Shown here one piece after another: positions 1 to 8,900 of a DNA stretch of 16,743 nt. Location of the stretch: contig DJEU01000061.1 in NCBI GenBank assembly GCA_002431395.1, positions 1-16,743 of the forward strand, in the 5' to 3' direction. Within the stretch, counting starts at the first letter, position 1. The number at the start of each line of letters is the position of its first letter. The notes below the pieces were generated by a model. That model was not told the DNA's origin and ran no database searches. It saw only the letters and a list, made by a program, of their open reading frames with translations. The translations under genes and the position numbers were made by a program. This DNA is from Lachnoclostridium sp. UBA5890 (GTDB taxonomy: Bacteria; Bacillota; Clostridia; Lachnospirales; Lachnospiraceae).

Positions 1-28
1 ATAATATTTAATTATCAGTACCATTTAT

Positions 29-57
29 ATTATACCACCTTCTCCCCACAATTTCAA
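29..57 (-). promoter_or_regulatory. sigma-A promoter firing out of the left edge
   Basis: On the minus strand there is TTGAAA (52-57), a 17-nt spacer and a perfect TATAAT (29-34), preceded by TGG, an extended -10. Transcription would start near position 22 and leave the window to the left, so its gene is not visible. It lies 49 bp past the recombinase stop codon. I saw no terminator between the two, so read-through from the recombinase is also possible. Confidence 0.7.
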
Positions 58-105
58 CAACATTTTACATTTTTTAACAATTCTTTTAATTACTTACCCC
101 CACTC

Positions 106-1026
106 CTATATATTCATACGATTTCTCGGATGCTTCATCCTTAATATTTCCATCTGCTTTTTTGACGCCACTTCCGCATAAATCTGCGTTGTCGTAATGG
201 AAGCGTGGCCTAACATTTTTTGGATAAAACGAATGTCTACTTCTTCCTCTAAAAGCAGTGTTGCAAACGCATGACGAAACATATGGGGTGTAACATGAAG
301 ATCTATCATTGCGTGCTCTGCATAGTGTCTGACCATACGACGGGCCGATTGTTCTGAATATCGCTCCCCATAACGATTGAGGAAAAAAAACTCTGTCTGA
401 CTCAGTTCATCCTTCCATTGATTTTTATATTCCTGCAATTGTTTTAATACTTGAACGGTTCCTATTTGAAGATACCGCTCCTTGTTTCCCTTGCCCTTTA
501 TACAAAATATTCCTTGCTCCAGATCAATATTTTTCTGCGGTAAATTGCATAGTTCCGAAATCCGTATTCCCGTTGCAAAAAGTGTTTCAACCACCGCAAT
601 GTCGCGGTTTAACAGCTTTGTTCTGCTTTCCGTATTTTGGGTCTGTAATTTTAAAGAATACATATAGCCGAGCAGCGTTTCCAAAGTAGAATAAGGAATC
701 GTACGCGGCAAAACTTTCTCCTCGCGAAATTCCGTCCGCACCTTGCGCATTGGGCTGTCTTCTATAATCTCTTCTTCCTCTAAATACGAGTAAAATGCTT
801 TCAAACTTGCAATCTTCCGCTTTACTGTCTTTTGCTTATAAACATCATGCAAATGCAGGATATATTTCCGGATTGCCTCTCTTGACATTACCAATTCTTC
901 CTGTCCGTTAAACTCTGAAAACTGCTTCAAATCAATGCGATACGCGCAGATTGTTTTTTCATCTAATTTTCGCTGCTTTCTCCCATAATATAAATACTCT
1001 TCGATTAATTCCAATTGTTTCTTCAT
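106..1026 (-). CDS. XerC/XerD-like tyrosine recombinase
   Basis: This 306-residue protein has the size and two-domain plan of XerC/XerD-type site-specific recombinases, which cut and rejoin DNA through a 3'-phosphotyrosine intermediate. Residues 1-95 form a SAM-like core-binding domain and about 110-300 the catalytic domain. The catalytic set is present: Arg155 (ATGIRISEL), Lys179 (KGKGNK), His248 and Arg251 (HMFRHAF), His274 (LGHASITTTQ) and nucleophile Tyr283 (IYAEV). I chose the ATG at 1026 because AAGGAG lies 7 nt upstream; the frame is open to a TTG at 1044, but that lies inside the leader. It follows the M1 peptidase by 57 bp, and a candidate promoter lies in that gap. There is no phage or integron context, so it may be a housekeeping Xer-type enzyme or an orphan integrase; the sequence does not decide which. 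Confidence 0.93.
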   Translation of the reverse strand: MKKQLELIEEYLYYGRKQRKLDEKTICAYRIDLKQFSEFNGQEELVMSREAIRKYILHLHDVYKQKTVKRKIASLKAFYSYLEEEEIIEDSPMRKVRTEFREEKVLPRTIPYSTLETLLGYMYSLKLQTQNTESRTKLLNRDIAVVETLFATGIRISELCNLPQKNIDLEQGIFCIKGKGNKERYLQIGTVQVLKQLQEYKNQWKDELSQTEFFFLNRYGERYSEQSARRMVRHYAEHAMIDLHVTPHMFRHAFATLLLEEEVDIRFIQKMLGHASITTTQIYAEVASKKQMEILRMKHPRNRMNI

Positions 1027-1047
1027 GATTTTCTCCTTTTTCAAGCA

Positions 1048-1076
1048 AGAATATCACACAATTCCCTATTCTGCAA
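1048..1076 (-). promoter_or_regulatory. candidate promoter of the recombinase gene
   Basis: The minus strand has TTGCAG (1071-1076), 17 nt, then TATTCT (1048-1053) preceded by TGA, an extended -10. The start would fall near 1041, just upstream of the AAGGAG at about 1033-1038. The -35 is weak, so read-through from the peptidase gene could also supply transcripts. Confidence 0.4.
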
Positions 1077-1083
1077 TCAGCAT

Positions 1084-2595
1084 TTACTCCACATAACGCT
1101 CAATAATCTGCTCCACTTTCTCATCCTTTCCAACTGCCCGAACCATACTTAAAAAATCCTCCGTCGTCACAATCTGGAACTGATACGTCTGATAATATTT
1201 TTGCAGCATTTCAAAAAATGTTTTATCGCCCATCGCTTTCCACAATTCATACAAAAATAGTTTGCCACCCTCATAAACACAGGTCGAATATTCATCCGAT
1301 GTTTCCTGATAATCACTTACTTTCCGATTGATCGGTTTGGTCCGCATGGACTGAGGAATAACGATTTTCTGAAACCATTTATCCATGTCTTTACGAGAAC
1401 TGTATTTGTCTCCCCACAATGTTTTCTGCAGGTTTTTATTGGCAAAATAGGGAAATAAAATATCTTCACAAAACTCACTAAAGCCTTCGTCAAGCCACGG
1501 TTCCTTATAAGAATCATTGCCGATTGCCGCATAAAACCACTGGTGGGCAATTTCATGCGGAACATGCGATTCCAATTCTCCATAAGAATCTTTGTCAATA
1601 TTGCGAAATTCTTTCACATCCGGCATACCGATCATGCAAAGGCCCGGATATTCCATTGCGCCATCAAAGAAACAATGCACAATTTTCAATTCTGTAAATG
1701 GATACTCTCCTATTTTTTCCGAAAAAACACGGACCGCTTCTTTGGCAAACTGCAGAGAATATTTGTAATACTTCTGATTTTTCTTATAATTGGGAGCCAG
1801 GATGGAAATGGTGGTTTTCCCCTCATTGGCATCCAAACGACAAAAGTCATCCGACACAACCGCAGCAAATTCTCTCAGATTTTTGCCGGTAATCCTGGTT
1901 CCGTCTTGCATAGAATGCTCCGTCCCGGCAGCCGCAACGGTATAGTTTTTCGGATGCAAAAATATAACATCATAATCTGCTGCCTCATTGACATACGTTT
2001 CATCGTTGTCTCCGATATATGGATTTTCATTCCATTGTCCGTTTTGGTATAAAGAGATGCTTGGAAAGCAAAATGAAAGTTGATACATTTCGTGTCCATC
2101 AAAAAGAACATAACCAAACCGATTTTTTTGTTTGGGAATCTCCGTTCGGAATGAAATTTCCACGTTTACATTACTGCGAGCTGGCGCTATCATTCGGTTT
2201 GCAGCAGATAAATAGACAATAGACGCGTCCTCTTTTTTATCAATCTGCAAATTTTCTTTCCCAATTTTTGCCGAACTGATCTCCGTTTTAACCTTTTTTC
2301 CTTTTAATATGGCTGCCGCCCAGTTCCGCACACAAATCTTTTCCAAATCCTCGTCTGTTGCATTTTTAAGTGTTGCACAAACAGTTCCGGAAAGAACTTT
2401 ATTTTGAGTATCCAGCGATACTTGCAGCTGATATTGGCTTGCATATGCTTTACCCTCATTTTTTACCATTTCCTGCTTACTTGTAGTATCTGTTCTTTCT
2501 ACTTTTGTAGTCTCTTTATGCATCGTAAATAAAATAACAGCTAGAACATCTATAATTATGAGCGCCAAAACTACCATGCCTATTTTTTTCTTCAT
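1084..2595 (-). CDS. membrane-anchored M1-family (gluzincin) metallopeptidase
   Basis: The 503-residue protein starts MKKKIG and has one hydrophobic segment at about residues 6-24. That makes it a signal-anchor or secreted protein with its catalytic part outside the cell. The zinc site is HEIAH (347-351) with the second zinc-ligand Glu370 in PWLDEGFSE, the HEXXH-X18-E pattern of M1 aminopeptidases. GAMEYP (312-317) corresponds to the GAMEN exopeptidase motif but ends differently. Tyr441 (VYEGGKL) fits the transition-state tyrosine. At about 500 residues it lacks the long C-terminal helical domain of classical PepN. The ATG at 2595 is chosen because GGAGG sits just upstream; the in-frame ATG 10 codons earlier would place a Cys/Arg-rich tail before the anchor. 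Its RBS overlaps the TAA of the sigma-factor gene (11-bp gap), so the two are translationally linked. The substrate is unknown, and the altered GAMEN motif leaves room for a non-aminopeptidase specificity. Confidence 0.88.
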   Translation of the reverse strand: MKKKIGMVVLALIIIDVLAVILFTMHKETTKVERTDTTSKQEMVKNEGKAYASQYQLQVSLDTQNKVLSGTVCATLKNATDEDLEKICVRNWAAAILKGKKVKTEISSAKIGKENLQIDKKEDASIVYLSAANRMIAPARSNVNVEISFRTEIPKQKNRFGYVLFDGHEMYQLSFCFPSISLYQNGQWNENPYIGDNDETYVNEAADYDVIFLHPKNYTVAAAGTEHSMQDGTRITGKNLREFAAVVSDDFCRLDANEGKTTISILAPNYKKNQKYYKYSLQFAKEAVRVFSEKIGEYPFTELKIVHCFFDGAMEYPGLCMIGMPDVKEFRNIDKDSYGELESHVPHEIAHQWFYAAIGNDSYKEPWLDEGFSEFCEDILFPYFANKNLQKTLWGDKYSSRKDMDKWFQKIVIPQSMRTKPINRKVSDYQETSDEYSTCVYEGGKLFLYELWKAMGDKTFFEMLQKYYQTYQFQIVTTEDFLSMVRAVGKDEKVEQIIERYVE

Positions 2596-2606
2596 CTTGT
2601 TCCTCC

Positions 2607-3989
2607 TTATAAAACATCCACACAAAACTGATACGTAGACAACCTCTTTGCCTCTTTTCTCGTTTTCGCCTTATACAAGGCAATGCTGTCTTCTGTCGTA
2701 ACATAACCATACAATTTCGTTATCACGCGTCCATTCCTTGCATACAATTTCCGCTCCCATCGCCCTTCTTTGTCCCCAATTTCTTCAAAAGAAATCTTTT
2801 TTCCATTTTGGTCAAACAGTGCAATCTGGCTGTGCACGCCCCCAGTCTCTTTCGTAAATACCACAATCTGGTACGGCGATATAAATACATTTTTTATCGT
2901 CAAATGACTGCTTAATTTTTTATTGACCGCAATCTCCCGGCTTCCCTCTTCATAAACCGTGTATGGAATTTCAAAATCCCACCTGCCGGAGAGCGATTCC
3001 TCCCGAAAATAAATGGTCAAAATTTGTATGTCAAGAATTCCATCTTCTTTAATAACATCCGTTTTATCAAATTTCATCATTCCGATAAACGTATGCTTAT
3101 CGACGCATTTCCCATCGATCAGAATATCCGAATCTTCCTGCGTTATGTCCTTCTGAAATCCATATCGGGTTTTGACGCAGATCCGGTTTGTTTCCTTGGA
3201 AAAATCGATTTGCTCCGACTGCATCTGCATCGTCACATACACCGAAAATCCATCACAGTAAACTTCCGACGCCGTCAGTTTAATTCCTTGATTTTCCGCG
3301 CTTAAACAACTTGTTTCTTCCGGCCTGATCTGCTCCGAATTTTTATATTCACCAGAGTAAACTGCCTCTTTCTCTACCTGCTGAAAGATGCTTCCAATCA
3401 TCGGAAGTTTTGCCGCCAAGGACGGATTCACCGCCAGCGCACCTCCACCTATTATGACAAGCACCACTGCCGCAACAGCCAGTTTTTCTTTCCCAATATC
3501 ATAATATTTTTCCAGTGCCTTCCTTGCCGACTGCAACCTGCTTTTTACTGCACTTTGTCCAATCTGCAGTGCCTCCGCAATTTCCCGCACCTTAAACTGC
3601 TGCCCATAATAAAGTTCCACAACAATCCGCTGCTTTTCATTCAAATAACGTAACATTTCCTGCCACTCGATCTCTCCGTATCCTTCAGAGCAATCCTCGA
3701 TATCCGGAAAATTTTCCGCTGTAATCATTCTTTTCTTTTGATTATAAATCGCATAACATTGATGACTTAAAATGCGCATCAGCCACGTTTTAAAATATCC
3801 GGTATGCCGCAGAGAACCAATCTTTTCCCAGCAGATAAGAATCGTTTCCTGTATTGCATCCGCAGCATCCTCGTCATTTTGCAAAATGGCAATGGCTGCT
3901 TTATACATACTTGCTTGATTATCCTCAATCAGTTTCACAAAGGCCTCTTTGTCATGCTTTTTCGCTTGTATCACAAGTTTCGTATCCAT
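2607..3989 (-). CDS. ECF-type sigma factor fused to a membrane segment and extracytoplasmic DUF4179-like domain
   Basis: The 460-residue protein has sigma-70 region 2 at about 11-85 (DAADAIQETILICWEKI, then FKTWLMRIL) and sigma region 4 at about 108-160 with a clear helix-turn-helix (VREIAEALQIGQSAVKSRL). A single transmembrane helix follows at about 169-187 (AVAAVVLVIIGGGALAV). Then come about 270 residues of beta-rich sequence that should lie outside the membrane and resemble the DUF4179 domains usually found in separate membrane-bound anti-sigma proteins. Typical ECF factors are 160-200 residues and end after region 4. The ATG at 3989 follows AAAGGA by about 9 nt; the longer frame to 4055 would add an untypical hydrophobic leader. 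It is first in an operon with the M1-type peptidase. The inferred role is a tethered, envelope-responsive sigma factor needing proteolytic release or acting from the membrane. The ectodomain family call is from memory of the family, not a search. Confidence 0.85.
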   Translation of the reverse strand: MDTKLVIQAKKHDKEAFVKLIEDNQASMYKAAIAILQNDEDAADAIQETILICWEKIGSLRHTGYFKTWLMRILSHQCYAIYNQKKRMITAENFPDIEDCSEGYGEIEWQEMLRYLNEKQRIVVELYYGQQFKVREIAEALQIGQSAVKSRLQSARKALEKYYDIGKEKLAVAAVVLVIIGGGALAVNPSLAAKLPMIGSIFQQVEKEAVYSGEYKNSEQIRPEETSCLSAENQGIKLTASEVYCDGFSVYVTMQMQSEQIDFSKETNRICVKTRYGFQKDITQEDSDILIDGKCVDKHTFIGMMKFDKTDVIKEDGILDIQILTIYFREESLSGRWDFEIPYTVYEEGSREIAVNKKLSSHLTIKNVFISPYQIVVFTKETGGVHSQIALFDQNGKKISFEEIGDKEGRWERKLYARNGRVITKLYGYVTTEDSIALYKAKTRKEAKRLSTYQFCVDVL

Positions 3990-4068
3990 GGGGTTATTCC
4001 TTTCTTCCAAAGCCTTGAAATTAAGTACTACAACTATTAGATAAAATAGTATCACATTTGGTCGGTTT

Positions 4069-4101
4069 AAAAAACAAAAAAGGTGCAGAAAATCTACACC
4101 T
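4069..4101 (-). terminator. intrinsic terminator of the nucleotidyltransferase operon
   Basis: On the minus strand a 9-bp stem, AGGTGTAGA (4093-4101) with TCTGCACCT (4081-4089) and one G-U pair, closes a 3-nt loop. It is followed at once by TTTTTTGTTTTTT. It lies 24 bp past the stop codon at 4126 and before the sigma gene, separating the two operons. Confidence 0.85.
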
Positions 4102-4125
4102 AGTCACTATATTTTCTAAAGGGTA

Positions 4126-4878
4126 TTACCTTTTAAGAAATACTCTTTTTAGTACTTCAACAATTTCTTCATTCTTAAGTCCATATTTTTTTAGAGAATT
4201 TGCATCAAATGGCTCTTTTTCCAAGTATTTAATAAAAGTATCAATATCTGCAATAACCGATGTTGGAAGATTATTAACATCCTCAAGCATCAGTTCTGCT
4301 GCAATCCTCAATACATCTTTTTTATGCTTTTTTATATCATTGGAATCTACTTTTTCTCCACTTTCTTTTCTCCATTTTAAGTCAAGGTATGCTTTTGCCT
4401 TAAACAAAATCAATGCTTCTGGACATAAAACAGATAGACCATTTACAAGTACCTTTCCCTCCACCAACACTTTATAATAATCATCATTCAGCAAAATAGC
4501 TGATAAACTAGATACACTATCATCAATATGAATCGGTGTTATTCCCGTCATTTCCCGCAGTTTAAAATCACTCCTACAAAATAATTCTATCATTTTCGGG
4601 TAAGACTCGTCTTGGGGCTTATCAAATCGAAAAAATTGTGGTTTTTCATTACTCGTTGCCTTATTTCTGTACCCTCCTTCGCAAATAAATTTCCAAAACT
4701 TTTCTCCAAATGCAGGCGACAAAGCCTCAACAATTAAAACAATATCCAAGTCTCTTGTTGCTCTAAATGATGTCTCTTTGCTCTCAAACACAATGTCACA
4801 TGCTGCACCACCTATAAGCACATATTCCTTTTCATATCCTTTAAAATAATCTCTAAATGTATCTAAGCCTTTTACCAT
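4126..4878 (-). CDS. AbiEii/MNT-like nucleotidyltransferase, probable toxin
   Basis: The 250-residue protein shows the nucleotidyltransferase signature: IGGAACDIVF at 22-31 (glycine pair), then RATRDLDIVL at 39-48, with Asp43 and Asp45 as likely metal ligands. This is the pattern of the AbiEii/AbiGii group, whose members transfer nucleotides, for example to tRNA 3' ends, and act as toxins in type IV abortive-infection modules. It is at the short end of that family, with a helical Lys/Glu-rich C-terminal half. Its ATG lies inside the last codons of the upstream winged-helix gene (7-nt overlap), the coupling usual for antitoxin-toxin pairs, and a strong terminator follows. The codon use looks more AT-rich than the flanking genes, consistent with gene transfer. 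Toxicity and substrate are inferred; a non-toxic nucleotidyltransferase cannot be excluded. Confidence 0.8.
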   Translation of the reverse strand: MVKGLDTFRDYFKGYEKEYVLIGGAACDIVFESKETSFRATRDLDIVLIVEALSPAFGEKFWKFICEGGYRNKATSNEKPQFFRFDKPQDESYPKMIELFCRSDFKLREMTGITPIHIDDSVSSLSAILLNDDYYKVLVEGKVLVNGLSVLCPEALILFKAKAYLDLKWRKESGEKVDSNDIKKHKKDVLRIAAELMLEDVNNLPTSVIADIDTFIKYLEKEPFDANSLKKYGLKNEEIVEVLKRVFLKR

Positions 4879-5822
4879 ACATACTCCTCCATCATTTCAT
4901 TTATCGAAATATTTACCCGTTCCTCCTGCTTCTCAACTTCAGTAATCGATAAAGCTACACTCATAGGATCTTCAAGCGCCATATTGTTAAAATCAATAAA
5001 GTATCCCAATTCCAATACCACACATCCAATTTCTTCTCCACACCGAACCTGCTTCATTTTTCTCACACCTGTATTGACTATTTCCTTTTTGGTAATAGCA
5101 TAGGTCGGAAATTCATTATCTGATAGCAATGTATACTCGCACAATGCCGATATTCCACCTTTTTTCTCCAAGTGTATATCCTCCTGCAATTCATATCTTA
5201 CAATAACCGGATTTCTTAAAACAGCCTGCATATCATTCCACAATTTTTTTACATCAATTGGAATTGTAATTACTCTTGCCTTTCCTTTCATCCTTAGAAT
5301 ATCCACATTTAAATATTCAATCTCATCAAAACATCTGCTAACTGACATCTTTGAAACTTGAAGTTTTTCCGCAGCTTCTGAAACAGTCACCCTCTCCCAT
5401 TTTTGATATACGGCAACAAATATTAATTTTTGTGTTAAATAGGAGATCAAATGAACCGGTGGAATGTTCCTCACATTTGCATTAGACAGCAAAAGACCTA
5501 TAAACGGTAAATATACCTGTTTGTCTTTTATTACAAAAGGAATCCCTTCTTCCATCATTTTTTCTTTAATGTAAAATGTGGTTGTATTTAGAAATATAGC
5601 ACAATTAAGACCAGCTAGATTTTCAATTTTAGCTCGATCTTTTCTAAGTGTTACCAAATTCACTTTATTCTTGGGCTGAATCGCAAGCCAACCGAGTCCA
5701 TTTGTTTTGATCTTGAAAAAAGTATATCTGCCTCGAAAAACTAATGGCAGCTTATCATTCAAATACTCTGTTTGTTCCATAGAAACATTCTGGCGTAATG
5801 TTTTTTCTAAAAAATCCTTCAT
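4872..5822 (-). CDS. winged-helix DNA-binding protein, probable antitoxin/autorepressor
   Basis: The 316-residue protein has a helix-turn-helix at about 144-175 (TVSEAAEKLQVSKMSVSRCFDEI) that resembles MarR-like winged helices. The first 140 residues and the last 115 match nothing I recognise with certainty. AbiEi-type antitoxins pair a winged helix with a C-terminal antitoxin domain, but there the winged helix is N-terminal and the protein usually shorter, so this is a related layout rather than a classical AbiEi. The ATG at 5822 has AAGGTGG 4 nt upstream. The gene sits directly behind a promoter that overlaps a perfect 15-bp inverted repeat and overlaps the nucleotidyltransferase gene by 7 nt. 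The simplest reading is an antitoxin that binds its own operator. Partner neutralisation is inference from gene order. Confidence 0.75.
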   Translation of the reverse strand: MKDFLEKTLRQNVSMEQTEYLNDKLPLVFRGRYTFFKIKTNGLGWLAIQPKNKVNLVTLRKDRAKIENLAGLNCAIFLNTTTFYIKEKMMEEGIPFVIKDKQVYLPFIGLLLSNANVRNIPPVHLISYLTQKLIFVAVYQKWERVTVSEAAEKLQVSKMSVSRCFDEIEYLNVDILRMKGKARVITIPIDVKKLWNDMQAVLRNPVIVRYELQEDIHLEKKGGISALCEYTLLSDNEFPTYAITKKEIVNTGVRKMKQVRCGEEIGCVVLELGYFIDFNNMALEDPMSVALSITEVEKQEERVNISINEMMEEYVW

Positions 5823-5832
5823 AATACCACCT

Positions 5833-5871
5833 TTTTAAAAATGTAACCTTTTTTATGTTACATTTTTAAAA
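5833..5871. promoter_or_regulatory. 39-bp palindromic operator of the nucleotidyltransferase module
   Basis: TTTTAAAAATGTAAC (5833-5847) and its exact complement GTTACATTTTTAAAA (5857-5871) flank a 9-nt spacer. The right arm overlaps the -10 element (5868-5873) and the repeat covers the expected start point and leader, ending beside the RBS. This is ideal placement for a repressor site of the winged-helix protein. It could also fold in RNA and weakly terminate transcripts arriving from the gene ending at 5908. Confidence 0.75.
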
Positions 5872-5896
5872 TAACACATTTTGTATGAAAATTCAA
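5868..5896 (-). promoter_or_regulatory. promoter of the winged-helix/nucleotidyltransferase operon
   Basis: On the minus strand there is TTGAAT (5891-5896), 17 nt, then TATTTT (5868-5873) with a TGT extended -10. The start near 5861 leaves a leader of about 40 nt to the ATG at 5822. The -35 lies 12 bp from the end of the preceding gene. Confidence 0.6.
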
Positions 5897-5907
5897 CTAC
5901 TTATTAT

Positions 5908-8900
5908 CTATTTCCTCACCTTCACCTTTATTTTAGCCATCACACCATTTTGTGTAACCACATAAACGATAGCTTGTCCGGGCTTCTTTGTTATGATCTT
6001 GCCGTTATTGGCCACGCTCACAACTTTGGGATTTGATACGCAATATTGTATTTTTGCAATATGCCATTGACATTTTTTCTTCTTTGGCAATATTACACGA
6101 GCCTTAATTTTGCTGATTTTTCCCACTTTCAATGTGCGTTTTTTACTTCCCACAATGCGTACAGCCACTGGATTTGCATATTTTTTGCTGCCATTCGTCG
6201 CCGCATGAAGCTGTAAAGAACGTCCAAAAACGACTTTTTTCCCATCCACGATACGATATGCCTGAACCTCATACTTATACCAATCATTTTTCCGCAATTT
6301 TTTACTGGTATAAGAGGTTTTTCCCGCGGATGTAATCGTACAGACAAGTTTTAATTTGCTGTAATCATTTCCCTTGCTGCAATGCGCCGCATAGACCAAA
6401 TATCCATCTGCTCCTTTTACTTTTGACCATGTCAATTTCTGTGACGTGTTCTTGGAAACCACTGGACGGATTAATTCCGGCAGTATCGGCACTGGGCCTG
6501 TCTTCTTAGATATGGTTACCACTACCGTGTCCGGAGTCGCCACTGGAGTTGCTGTCGGGGTTGCCACTGGAGTTGCTGTCGGGGTTGCCACTGGGGTTAC
6601 TGTCGGGGTCGGAGTTGCTGTCGGAAGTTTTGGTTCGGAAATCGTATATTCTTTCGTCACCTGAACATCGCCGATTTTCAGCACCGCCATAATTGTTCCT
6701 GCTGAAATAAGGTCGTCCGTCACTTTGCCTTCTCTCAGATAAGTAATTTCTCCCTTTTCTGCTTCATACTCCAGCCAGGACTCATCATACTCCGCTACGG
6801 CTTCATGTTCCTTTTTATCGTATTCTGCATCCTTTACGGCAAGCACTGCCTTTGCCTGATGACTGGAATCGTTTTGACAGACTGCCAAGATGCTATCTTT
6901 CTCTGCCGTATAAAGGAAGTTATGCTCCGGTTTGGTACCCTGAGTGTTTGTATATATGCTTTTGCACAGCTCAAATCCAGCATATACCGTAGCTCCCTCT
7001 CTTTTTTTCAGAGTCGGGAAGTTGTCGCCTTCTTGCGAAAGATCCTGATACCATACCTGCGTTCCATCCGAAACTTTGTTGTTCAAGAAATAACATACCT
7101 CTCCGGATTTGAGTGTTTTGATTGTTCTTCCAAAAATAGAAGTGAACACAGGACCCTTTTCCACATGCGTTTCCAGGTTCTCAAATGACGTACAATAGCA
7201 ATTTGTAATGGTAGCATAATTTTTCGCAAAAGTATATGTAAGTCCAAAATAATCCACATTTCCCTCGCCCACAAGTGAATTATCTCTTTCAAAACAATTG
7301 CGAATTACTCCAAGGTTTACTCCTGCAGTATCTCCTATCGGATCATATTCAGAATCTGTGTCTCGCCGCGGTTTTATATAAATACAGCCTCCTGTTATCA
7401 TACAATTTTCGATCACCCCGCGGTTAATACCACAGATTGAACCTATCGCACCATTATTAGAGGTGGCATCGCTATCCATTTTCATATTGTGCATCCAAAG
7501 ATTTCGGATCGTCCCCTTTAAAGTACGACAGATTCCGCCGGTGGTCACTTCATCTCCCTTTATATTTTGAACGGAATATCCATTTCCATCAAAGATTCCT
7601 TCATAACTTTTCAATATTCTGTTTAATGTTGTTTTCTCCAAGTCAATATCATTTTCAAGTCTGGCATTGATATGATCATCCGCTGCTGCGAATTCTATAA
7701 ATTGATTCAGATCGTCCTTTGTACGAATTTGGACATATTCCACTCCGTTGGCATCAACAAAGCTATCCATACTGTTCAATGTCATGTCCTGTGTCACGTA
7801 GCTCCCTCCGGAATAACAGGTTCCATTTGCAGCCTGATAGATTTTTCCAGCCGGCAGTATACTCATCGATTCCGTGACTCCATCAATCGTCACATTGTAC
7901 TCGCGGTGGGATGGCATCATAGAAACTACCCTGTCTGAAGTAATCAATGTGTTTTCCTTAAAATCTGCACCATTCTCTGCTATATACGTATACGTGTATT
8001 GACTATCATCAAATAACTTCCCAAATTCCGTGTTTTTTTCCACTTTCACGGAATATTGCAATTTTCGGGTGCTTTCGTTAAAAAATTGCACCTCACACAA
8101 GGCCGCATCCGGCTGGGCTTCCAGTTTATTTTCAGCAGCATTCCATTTATAAAGATAAGAAATTCCCTCGATTTCAATGATATTATTGGCTTTTCGCAAA
8201 TACGCATCCAATTTGCCGGCAGATGTAGTTTTTAACGCACTTGCCGGATAACCATTAATTGCAGAAACCTTTTTGCCTTTTGGAAGATCCGTAATCGTCA
8301 TTTTTTCTACCGAATAACCATTTCCATCCTCCCACTGGTCAATATCCACATCGCCGGATATTTTGGCCGATTCTACTTTTACCTTATTGGAACCTATTAT
8401 ATAATCAAAGTCCATATCGCCATCCAGAAATTGGTAATTCCCATCATCATTCAATTCCGCTTCGTAACAGGACAATGAGCCGCCAAGCATCGTCCATTCA
8501 TTCAGGTCTCTTATGCCGGCATCCCTCGCTGCTACTGTCCCTGACTCCAGGGTAAAACTTCCATCACAATAGTCCTCTGAACTGCCACCACGAATCAGAT
8601 ATCCATCACAATTTACCTCCAAAGAAGAATTTGGTGTATCCGCATCTTCCTGAACCGTCAACTGTCCATTCAATTTAAAAACCGTTGGTTCATTTTCTTT
8701 CATGTATTCATCCTCCGGCATGGCAATAACATTTTTCCCTTTGAGGTATAAATTCACTTCTCCTGTGACATCCATAAATGGAAATAAGGGCTCTTTTTCC
8801 TTTTCCTCACTCGTCGAATCCTCATTGATATCAAAGGAATAACTGTCATCATTTTGGATAGTAACGTTATCTAAAATGACATCGGCTTTCACACCCTCTG

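Noticed and set aside
4043..4071. TTTAAA-N17-TATTTT (minus strand) as promoter of the sigma-factor operon
   Set aside because: Both boxes are weak and the -35 lies inside the T tract of the preceding terminator; an ECF-type autoregulated promoter could also be present, so no call is made.
6446..6664. Plus-strand frame of Val/Gly/Thr repeats opposite the secreted-protein gene
   Set aside because: It is the antisense shadow of the 24-bp tandem repeats; no RBS or promoter was seen.
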